DNA from: Fibrivirga algicola
Lineage (GTDB): Bacteria > Bacteroidota > Bacteroidia > Cytophagales > Spirosomataceae
Length of the DNA stretch: 64,000 nucleotides
Direction of reading: 5' to 3'
Assembly (NCBI RefSeq): GCF_011742925.1
Contig: NZ_WAEL01000001.1
Coordinates: forward strand, 248,001-312,000
Shown piece by piece: positions 57,681 to 64,000 of the stretch. The notes below the pieces were generated by a model. That model was not told where the DNA came from, did no database searches, and saw only the letters and a program-made list of their open reading frames with translations. A program made the position numbers and the translations under genes. How positions within the stretch are numbered: the stretch's first letter is position 1; each line of letters opens with the position of its first letter.

Positions 57681-59501
57681 TTAGGCAACTTCTTTGTACT
57701 GCATGCGGTACAGGTTGGCGTAAAACCCTTCCTGTTGCAGCAATTGTTCGTGGGTGCCTTGCTCTTTGATCTCGCCCTTATCGACCACAATGATCTGATC
57801 GGCTTTCTGAATAGTGCTCAGTCTGTGCGCGATAACGATAGCCGTCCGGCCACGCATTAGCTTACTGATCGCCTCCTGAATCATCTCTTCCGTTTCCGTA
57901 TCGACCGATGAGGTAGCTTCGTCGAGCACGATAATGCGCGGGTTCTGCACCATAGCCCGCACAAAGGAGATAAGCTGCCGTTGCCCTACCGAGAGAGTAG
58001 CACCGCGTTCCTGCACGTTATAGTCGTAATCGCCGGGGAGCCGCATAATGAACTCATGAACGCCCACCAGTTTGGCGGCTTCCACAATCTGCGCCCTGGT
58101 AATGGAGGGGTCGCCCAGCGTAATGTTGTTTTCGATGGTGTCTGAAAACAGGAACACATCCTGCAATACCACGCCGATCTGCCGACGCAGGGCCGCCAGT
58201 TCGTAGTCGTGTACATCCCGGCCATCGATGGTGATCCGGCCCTGGTTGATGTCGTAGAAACGACTTAGCAGATTGATGATCGACGATTTGCCAGCACCGG
58301 TTGCGCCCACGAAGGCTACCGTTTCGCCGGTACGTACCTCAAACGAAATGTCTTTCAGCACGTAGTTCTCGTCGTTGTAAGCAAACCAGACATTCTGAAA
58401 CGACACGTCGCCACTGAGTTTGGCGGGGGCATAGTCGCCGTCATTTACGGTATAGTCGTCGCTATCGAGCAGGGTCAAAATCCGGTCGGCGCTCACGATG
58501 CCCATTTGCAGGGTATTGAACCGGTCGGCCAGCATCCGGATGGGGCGGAAAAACAGGTTGATGAACATCACGAAAGCCGTGACGGTACCAAACGTAACCT
58601 GCTCGTTCAGAATCTCGCGGGCGCCATACCAGACCACCAGACCCGTACCCGCCGCCGCCAGAATATCGGCAACGGGGAAATAAATGGAGTAATACCAGAT
58701 AGACCGGATATTGGCCTTGCGGTGTACGTCGTTGATCTCCCGGAACTTCTCGGCCTCGATGCGTTCGCTGTTGAAGATCTGCACGATGTTCATGCCGGTG
58801 ATATGCTCTTGCACAAACGCGTTGAGGTTAGCCACCGCCGTACGAACCTCATTGAACGAAGCCTTAATTTTTTCCTTGAAGATGTAGGTACTCAATAACA
58901 TTAGCGGCACCATCGACAGGCTGATGCTGGCCAGCCGCCAGTCGGTGTAAAACATTACGCCGATGATGAGGATGAGCTGAAGAATATCGCCCGCTATGGC
59001 CGCCATGCCTTCGGTAAAGACATCCGCCAGCGTCTCGATATCCGAAATGGTGCGGGTTACCAGTCGGCCAATAGGGGTGTTGTCGAAGAATTTCAGTCGT
59101 AGCCCCAGAATTTTGTTGTACAACTGCACCCGAATGTCCCGAATCACGTGTTGACCCATCCAGCCAGAGAGGTACGCGTTGGCAAACTGAATAAATGCCT
59201 GTACTACCAGTACGCCGACCATCAGGCTTAGCATGGCGGTTAGCCCCCAGTAGTCGGCGCTGGCAATCTGGGTATCAATCGTGCGTCTGATAAGCAGCGG
59301 CGTAACCGGAGCCAGGAGGGCGCCCAGCAGAATAACGCCCACCAACAAATAAAAACGGCCCTGATAGGGTCGCACAAAGGCATAGAGTCGTTTTAGGATC
59401 GCTATATCAAACAGGCGTCCGGCCGGGGGGGCGGCGGCTGGTGCTCCGGTTACCGGCGCTCCGGCGGTCGGCGTCCCGGGGCTCTTCTTTTCGTCGCTCA
59501 C
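57681..59501 (-). CDS. MsbA-like ABC exporter
   Basis: 606-residue half transporter with membrane and ATPase domains fused. Pro/Ala-rich N-terminus, then six helices (about 45-320), then the nucleotide-binding domain with Walker A GATGAGKSSI, signature LSVGQRQLISF and Walker B IIVLDEATSSVD, H-loop IAHRLST. Start set at GTG 59501 (then SDEKKSPG); a TTG further up is less likely, and no ATG is in a usable place. Works as a dimer; lipid or drug export is usual for the family. Close upstream of the acyltransferases, perhaps one unit with them. Confidence 0.93.
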   Translation of the reverse strand: MSDEKKSPGTPTAGAPVTGAPAAAPPAGRLFDIAILKRLYAFVRPYQGRFYLLVGVILLGALLAPVTPLLIRRTIDTQIASADYWGLTAMLSLMVGVLVVQAFIQFANAYLSGWMGQHVIRDIRVQLYNKILGLRLKFFDNTPIGRLVTRTISDIETLADVFTEGMAAIAGDILQLILIIGVMFYTDWRLASISLSMVPLMLLSTYIFKEKIKASFNEVRTAVANLNAFVQEHITGMNIVQIFNSERIEAEKFREINDVHRKANIRSIWYYSIYFPVADILAAAGTGLVVWYGAREILNEQVTFGTVTAFVMFINLFFRPIRMLADRFNTLQMGIVSADRILTLLDSDDYTVNDGDYAPAKLSGDVSFQNVWFAYNDENYVLKDISFEVRTGETVAFVGATGAGKSSIINLLSRFYDINQGRITIDGRDVHDYELAALRRQIGVVLQDVFLFSDTIENNITLGDPSITRAQIVEAAKLVGVHEFIMRLPGDYDYNVQERGATLSVGQRQLISFVRAMVQNPRIIVLDEATSSVDTETEEMIQEAISKLMRGRTAIVIAHRLSTIQKADQIIVVDKGEIKEQGTHEQLLQQEGFYANLYRMQYKEVA

Positions 59502-59594
59502 TGGAAAAATATTTCGACACAACAGTTCGTTCGTCTCACCACTAACAGCAATATTGAGTTATCAAGTTCAGGAAACTAACTCTCCTGTGTGATC

Positions 59595-60230
59595 ATGATA
59601 GACTGGATATTGAGCGCCTGTGTAGGGCTAGGCCTGGCGGCCTGTTGCGGATTTAGAATATTTGTGCCCTTGCTGGTGGCTGCTCTGGGTACAAAACTTG
59701 GCCTGATTGGTACCATGCCGGGCTATGAATTTATTAGTAGCTGGCCCGCCATTATTGGGTTGTCAATTGCCACCGCCTTTGAACTGGGGGCCTACTACAT
59801 TCCCTGGCTCGACAACATGCTCGACACCATTGCCATGCCCGTGGCCATTGTGGCAGGCACGTTCCTGTCGACCTCGTTTATACACATAAACGATGAAATG
59901 ACCCGGTGGGCCATGAGTCTCATGCTGGGCGGCGGTGCGGCGGGTATTGTACAGGCCGGCACCAGTTTGCTGCGTTTAGGTTCAGTAACAACCACGGGCG
60001 GGCTGGCAAACCCCATTGTGGCTACAGGCGAAAACGCAGCCTCACTTGGGCTGTCGATCCTGACGGTGTTGCTTCCCCTTTTCACGTTTGCCCTTATTGT
60101 CTGTCTGCTCATCTTCTTGGTTGTGCGATTACTGGCGCGGCGGCGGCTTCGTTTTACACAGGTTACTCCACCTAAAGAGCCAGGGAACCCGCTCGACCAG
60201 TTTCCGCGAAACAGCAATGGTCGGCACTAG
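59595..60230 (+). CDS. DUF4126 membrane protein
   Basis: 211-residue protein with about five hydrophobic helices: ILSACVGLGLAACCGFRIFVPLL, SWPAIIGLSIATAFELGAYY, PVAIVAGTFLS, MLGGGAAGIVQAG and FTFALIVCLLIFLVVRLLARRR. The pattern fits DUF4126. Start at the ATG 59595, two codons after a GTG. Divergent from the ABC exporter. Function unknown. Confidence 0.88.
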   Translation: MIDWILSACVGLGLAACCGFRIFVPLLVAALGTKLGLIGTMPGYEFISSWPAIIGLSIATAFELGAYYIPWLDNMLDTIAMPVAIVAGTFLSTSFIHINDEMTRWAMSLMLGGGAAGIVQAGTSLLRLGSVTTTGGLANPIVATGENAASLGLSILTVLLPLFTFALIVCLLIFLVVRLLARRRLRFTQVTPPKEPGNPLDQFPRNSNGRH

Positions 60231-60305
60231 TTGATGGCTGACGCTAAGTTTTCGTAACCTTTACATAGACCCGGGGTTATTGGCTGGAGTAAATAACCAA
60301 CAGGT

Positions 60306-60542
60306 ATGGAAGATAAACCAAACGAATACGAACCCGGAATCGACCAGAATCAGGGTGTGGTGGGCACAATGGCCCGGAATCAGCAGCATGGCGATACGGA
60401 AGCCGAAGGCACTCAACAGGTAAATTTAGATCCAAATCTAGTGACCAACGAAGCCCAGAATGACGGTGACGGCGAGGGAGCAGAACCCGATACAGATGGC
60501 CTTGGAGAGCGAAAATGGGTCAATGATGAGGGTGTAGATTGA
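60306..60542 (+). CDS. Small acidic protein of unknown function
   Basis: 78 residues, rich in Asp, Glu, Asn, Gln and Gly (for example NDGDGEGAEPDTDGLGE), no signal or membrane segment; probably disordered. Similar in kind, though not clearly in sequence, to the 116-residue protein at 54862. A clean ATG follows an upstream gap of 75 nt. Unknown function. Confidence 0.55.
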   Translation: MEDKPNEYEPGIDQNQGVVGTMARNQQHGDTEAEGTQQVNLDPNLVTNEAQNDGDGEGAEPDTDGLGERKWVNDEGVD

Positions 60543-60729
60543 TGGATCAAATTGTAATTTTCCCTGATCCGCTAAATCAATTTAATTGAGTCGCTTGATC
60601 GGCTATAGCAGGTTGAAAAGTAGCTTAAACTCGTTCTAAGGCCAATAAAATTGGGTTTTTCCGAGACTTAGTTACTTGGCCATTGGATAATTCGCAGAGC
60701 AACTACTAGGAGCTGGGGTCAAAATTAAG

Positions 60730-60737
60730 TATTTTTG
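60730..60737 (+). promoter_or_regulatory. Candidate -7 box before the transglycosylase gene
   Basis: TATTTTTG fits TAnnTTTG, 78 nt upstream of the TTG start codon, in the AT-rich 272-bp gap (60543-60814), which shows nothing else clear. Confidence 0.3.
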
Positions 60738-60814
60738 CAGTCTGTCATTTTTGCATTATATCGGCTACCGGTAGTTGCTCAAATGCTTTAGATTGTCAAC
60801 AAATACGATTCATT

Positions 60815-61939
60815 TTGATAAAAACCGTAGGATTCTCTGCTCTGATAACACTCGCCGGACCGGCCAGTGTTTCCGTGCTGGCCGTCCCGAGCAAGCTCGC
60901 CGACTCCAGCCGACAGTCCGATAACCCGGTGGCGATTTCCAGTCGATTAAATACGCCCCTCCAACTGAACGCCGACACAACCCGTCGGTTCGTTCCCATC
61001 TATTTTTGCGGCGAGGCCGTGCCTATTGATAATTCGTATGTGTCTCGTCAGTGGATGCGTACGTTGATGCAGTGCCAGTCGCAACGTGAGGAGTTGTACA
61101 TCATCCGGAAACGAGCAGCTGTATTCTTTCCTATTATTGACCCCATTCTCCGTAAGTTCAATATCCCGTCCGATTTTCGGTACATCCCATTAGCCGAGAG
61201 TGCGCTGGTCAATGATTGTGTGTCGCCAAAAGGAGCATCAGGCTATTGGCAGATGATGCCGCAGACAGCCCGTGAGCTCGGGTTGATCGTTAACGGGGAT
61301 ATCGACGAGCGGTATGATTTAACCAAATCAACGGTTGCCGTTTGCCACCTGCTGCGCGATCTGTATCAGGAACTGGGGTCCTGGGCGTTAGTAGCTGCCG
61401 CCTACAATGCCGGACTGGGTCACGTGCAGCGGAGTATGGTTCAGCAACGCGAAAACAATTATTTCAGCCTGAAGCTCTATCGCGAAACCGGCACCTACCT
61501 GTACCGCGTGCTTGCCTATAAAGAGCTGCTGACAAATCCTCAACAATATAAGATGCTGCTTTCGAGCGACGTGATCGGGTATTTGACCCGCCCGTTGCCC
61601 GCTAAACTAAGGGCGTTACCCGGCACGAAAAATTCGTCGGTTGTAGGTATCGGTGAAGAAAACGAACTGGCCAGTATCGACCAGATCGACCCGGCTTGGG
61701 GCCCGCGCACCGGCGAATCGTTCCTAAACGCACCGTCACTGGCCGAGATCTTACTGGCCGCGGCGAGCTATGCCAGTATCGATCCAATTACCGGGTCTAC
61801 TGACCTGACGCGCGAGCAGAAAGGCCAGCCTGTGCCAAAACTGCTGGGGTTGATGGTGCTTCGATTCCGTCGTCCCCGTTTCCTGCGCCAAACACCCGGA
61901 ACAGGCCGTCGCCCCCGCCACCGGTGGGAGTGGGTGTAA
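60815..61939 (+). CDS. Lytic murein transglycosylase (SLT family, MltD-like)
   Basis: 374-residue periplasmic enzyme that cleaves glycan strands of peptidoglycan. The start is TTG, as no ATG lies in frame; it gives a signal peptide, MIKTVGFSALITLAGPASVS. Catalytic Glu is E128 in RYIPLAESALV; SPKGASGYWQMMPQTARELG follows, then AAYNAGLGHVQRSM. No LysM repeats, unlike MltD. C-terminus basic (RRPRFLRQTPGTGRRP). The non-ATG start may keep expression low. Monocistronic with a hairpin after it. Confidence 0.9.
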   Translation: MIKTVGFSALITLAGPASVSVLAVPSKLADSSRQSDNPVAISSRLNTPLQLNADTTRRFVPIYFCGEAVPIDNSYVSRQWMRTLMQCQSQREELYIIRKRAAVFFPIIDPILRKFNIPSDFRYIPLAESALVNDCVSPKGASGYWQMMPQTARELGLIVNGDIDERYDLTKSTVAVCHLLRDLYQELGSWALVAAAYNAGLGHVQRSMVQQRENNYFSLKLYRETGTYLYRVLAYKELLTNPQQYKMLLSSDVIGYLTRPLPAKLRALPGTKNSSVVGIGEENELASIDQIDPAWGPRTGESFLNAPSLAEILLAAASYASIDPITGSTDLTREQKGQPVPKLLGLMVLRFRRPRFLRQTPGTGRRPRHRWEWV

Positions 61940-61964
61940 ACTGTTTATAGGTCGTTATAAAGAG

Positions 61965-62056
61965 AGAGGTTTGACCTTTAGGGTTTGCTGTTTCGCTGCT
62001 CAATAACCAATTGGTTGTTTAGTCGCACAACTTCAAACGCTAAACGTCAAACCTCT
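61965..62056 (+). terminator. Long hairpin between the transglycosylase gene and pdhC
   Basis: Arms 61965-61987 and 62034-62056 (AGAGGTTTGACCTTTAGGG and complement) pair over 23 bp with two mismatches. The loop holds the palindrome AACCAATTGGTT. It begins 26 nt after the stop and ends 60 nt before pdhC. Only a weak T-rich tail. Confidence 0.65.
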
Positions 62057-62116
62057 AACTTTTTCAAGCTAATTTTGGCACTTCGTTGTTGATACGTTGA
62101 ATCTCCTTGATTGTAT

Positions 62117-63826
62117 ATGGCAGAATTAATCCGAATGCCCAAAATGAGCGACACCATGACCGAAGGTGTGATCGCAGAATGGCATAAAAAAGTAGGCGAC
62201 ACCGTAAAGTCGGGTGATGTGCTGGCTGAGGTTGAAACCGATAAGGCCACTATGGACCTGGAAGCCTACGATGAAGGTACGTTGCTCTTTATCGGCGTAG
62301 AAAAAGGCCAGGCTGTGCCCATTGATGGCATTATTGCTGTAATCGGGCAGCAGGGTGAAGACTTTCAGGCATTGCTGTCCGGAAACTCAGGCGGTAGTGT
62401 TGAGGCGGCGCCCAAAGCAGAAGAAACAATTAAGCCTGCTGATAACCCAGCGCCTAAAGAGGCCGACACAACACAGGTAAATACCAATATGGCTGATCCG
62501 AAAGCCATATCGGCCGCCCCGGCTGAAGCGGTAAACGCCACGGTGATCCGGATGCCGAAGATGAGTGACACCATGACGGAAGGCACCATTGTGGCATGGC
62601 ATAAGAAAGAAGGTGATACCGTAAAGTCAGGCGATGTGCTGGCTGAGGTTGAGACCGATAAAGCCACCATGGACCTGGAAGCCTACGAAGAAGGTACACT
62701 CCTTTACATTGGCGTGAAAGAAGGTGACTCCGTAGCTGTTGATGCCGTCATTGCGGTTGTCGGTGAAAAAGGCGCCAATTTCAAAGTTCTGGTCGATGGT
62801 AGCGGCGATGCTGCTCCGGCTGATCAGGCACCGGCAAGCGCACCGGCTGCTGCCGAAGCACCAGCCGAACAGGCACCGGCTCCGGCACAGAATGGTCATG
62901 ATACCAATGGTCGGGTAAAAGCCTCGCCACTTGCCAAAGCCATTGCCGAACAGAAAGGCATCGACCTGCAGCAGGTTCACGGTACAGGTCCGGAAGGGCG
63001 TATCGTGAAGGCCGATGTAGAGTCGTTTAGCCCACAGGCGGCTGCCCCCGCAAAACCGGCTGCACAACCACAAGCTGCTCCGGCACCACAACCCGCTCCC
63101 GCGCAGGCAGCGCCGGCTCCTCAGCCCGCTGCCGCTGCTCCTGCTGGCGAGTACGAAGACGTACCTGTCAGCCAGATGCGCAAAACGATTGCCCGCCGCC
63201 TGAGCGAAAGCCTGTTTACGGCTCCGCACTTCTACCTGACCATGGAAATCAACATGGACAAGGCAATGGCGTTACGCGGTCAGGTAAACGCAGTTGCAAC
63301 GGCCAAGGTGTCGTTCAACGATTTCGTGATCAAAGCATCGGCCCTGGCGCTGAAACAGCACCCGAACGTGAACTCATCGTGGTTGGGTGATAAAATCCGG
63401 AAATACAGCTACGTCAACATCGGTGTAGCGGTAGCCGTTGATGAAGGCCTGCTAGTTCCTGTGGTTCGGAACGCCGACCAGAAAACCCTCTCGACCATTG
63501 CGGGCGAGGTGAAGGTGCTGGCTGGTAAAGCAAAAGAGAAAAAATTACAGCCTAAAGACTGGGAGGGAAGTACCTTCTCCATATCTAATCTGGGCATGTT
63601 TGGCATTGAGGAGTTCACCGCCATCATCAACCCACCCGATTCGTGCATTCTGGCCGTTGGGGCCATTAAGCAAACGGTGGTATTCGATGGCGAAACGCCG
63701 AAACCAGCCAACGTCATGAAGGTGACCCTCTCGTGCGACCACCGCGTGGTGGATGGAGCAACGGGGGCAGCTTTCCTGCAATCATTGAAAGGCTTCCTGG
63801 AAGATCCGATGAAGATGCTCGTGTAG
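62117..63826 (+). CDS. pdhC: Pyruvate dehydrogenase E2, dihydrolipoamide acetyltransferase
   Basis: 569-residue core subunit of the pyruvate dehydrogenase complex; moves acetyl groups from E1 to CoA. Two lipoyl domains with lipoylated Lys at K43 and K182 (each in ETDKATMDLEA), joined by Ala/Pro linkers; an E3-binding domain (about 270-305, KASPLAKAIAEQKGIDLQQV); and the catalytic domain with SCDHRVVDGATGAAFL near the end (His and Asp of the active site). Start at ATG 62117, after a TTG two codons earlier. E1 and E3 genes are not in view. Confidence 0.96.
   Translation: MAELIRMPKMSDTMTEGVIAEWHKKVGDTVKSGDVLAEVETDKATMDLEAYDEGTLLFIGVEKGQAVPIDGIIAVIGQQGEDFQALLSGNSGGSVEAAPKAEETIKPADNPAPKEADTTQVNTNMADPKAISAAPAEAVNATVIRMPKMSDTMTEGTIVAWHKKEGDTVKSGDVLAEVETDKATMDLEAYEEGTLLYIGVKEGDSVAVDAVIAVVGEKGANFKVLVDGSGDAAPADQAPASAPAAAEAPAEQAPAPAQNGHDTNGRVKASPLAKAIAEQKGIDLQQVHGTGPEGRIVKADVESFSPQAAAPAKPAAQPQAAPAPQPAPAQAAPAPQPAAAAPAGEYEDVPVSQMRKTIARRLSESLFTAPHFYLTMEINMDKAMALRGQVNAVATAKVSFNDFVIKASALALKQHPNVNSSWLGDKIRKYSYVNIGVAVAVDEGLLVPVVRNADQKTLSTIAGEVKVLAGKAKEKKLQPKDWEGSTFSISNLGMFGIEEFTAIINPPDSCILAVGAIKQTVVFDGETPKPANVMKVTLSCDHRVVDGATGAAFLQSLKGFLEDPMKMLV
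62132..62697 (+). repeat. Internal duplication of the lipoyl domain in pdhC
   Basis: The stretch 62132-62280 recurs at 62549-62697, 417 bp later, with high similarity; several runs are identical, including GATGTGCTGGCTGAGGTTGA. The differences are mainly at third codon positions, so the two copies are recent or kept alike by gene conversion. Confidence 0.85.
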
Positions 63827-63844
63827 GTACGTTGTACCTCTAAT

Positions 63845-63888
63845 ACCAAAAAGGCCGCCTCAGACTAGTCTGAGGCGGCCTTTTTGGT
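63845..63888. terminator. Perfect palindromic bidirectional terminator
   Basis: A 44-bp exact palindrome centred on ACTAGT, with A-tract and T-tract at its ends (ACCAAAAAGGCCGCCTCAG and complement). It serves pdhC on + and the partial minus-strand gene. Confidence 0.93.
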
Positions 63889-63904
63889 TAAAGTTAATAG
63901 CGGC

Positions 63905-64000
63905 TTAGAGCAGATCGGTGATGCGGCGACCATCGCGGCCTGTCACGGCACTCTGAAATTCGCGGCGAAGCGCAGCCATGCGACGACGTGGATGTGTTGA
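63905..64000 (-). CDS. C-terminal end of an unidentified gene
   Basis: The frame on the minus strand is open from the window edge to a TAA at 63905-63907, giving 31 residues ending ALRREFQSAVTGRDGRRITD then LL. The terminator just beyond and the codon use suggest a real gene end. Too short to name. Start not in view. Confidence 0.5.
   Translation of the reverse strand, partial: STHPRRRMAALRREFQSAVTGRDGRRITDLL

Overview
The window looks like chromosomal DNA of a moderately GC-rich Bacteroidota of the order Cytophagales, probably Spirosoma or a close relative. The signs are two SusC/SusD pairs, a Nudix-type AraR regulator, many lipoproteins with a lipobox Cys, TAnnTTTG-like -7 boxes and hardly any Shine-Dalgarno sequences. 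The genus is inferred from overall gene style, not from a marker gene. I saw no rRNA or tRNA gene, insertion sequence, prophage or CRISPR array.

Region 1 (1-22.6 kb) is one co-directional polysaccharide utilisation locus for pectic arabinan. In order it holds a SusC (cut by the window edge), SusD, a KdgF-like cupin, the regulator AraR, a second SusC/SusD pair, a DUF3823 surface lipoprotein, GH43, GH51, GH43, ribulokinase AraB, arabinose isomerase AraA, a second GH51 and ribulose-5-phosphate epimerase AraD. Together these bind arabinan at the surface, import oligosaccharides, trim them to L-arabinose in the periplasm and convert that to D-xylulose-5-phosphate. No inner-membrane arabinose transporter is present.

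Region 2 (22.7-35.1 kb) is mixed accessory metabolism: a SnoaL-like protein, a beta-barrel protein, an NAD-binding epimerase-like protein, alanine dehydrogenase divergent from an Lrp/AsnC regulator, a TIG/beta-helix lipoprotein, a GH92 alpha-mannosidase, a geranylgeranyl-reductase-family flavoprotein and a divergent GH13-like protein.

Region 3 (35.2-64 kb) is mostly housekeeping and envelope genes: sufB without sufC beside it, a DUF4260 protein, an SMR-like protein lacking the key Glu, a DinB-fold protein, accA, a beta-CASP hydrolase, a PBP4-type peptidase, a CHASE3 histidine kinase, hslV, a glutaminase-domain protein, waaA, a kinase-like unknown, msrB, PBP1A, two tandem acyltransferases, an MsbA-like ABC exporter, a lytic transglycosylase and the E2 subunit of pyruvate dehydrogenase.

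Two DNA-level patterns cut across the gene content. First, many junctions carry long inverted repeats with arms of 13-35 bp, often without a T-tract and often within 5-65 nt of the next start codon; several share a TTGCTTCGCGC core. Second, the 7-mer GGTACGT (or its complement ACGTACC) is strongly over-represented in genes and gaps, and its preferred orientation switches near 29-33 kb.
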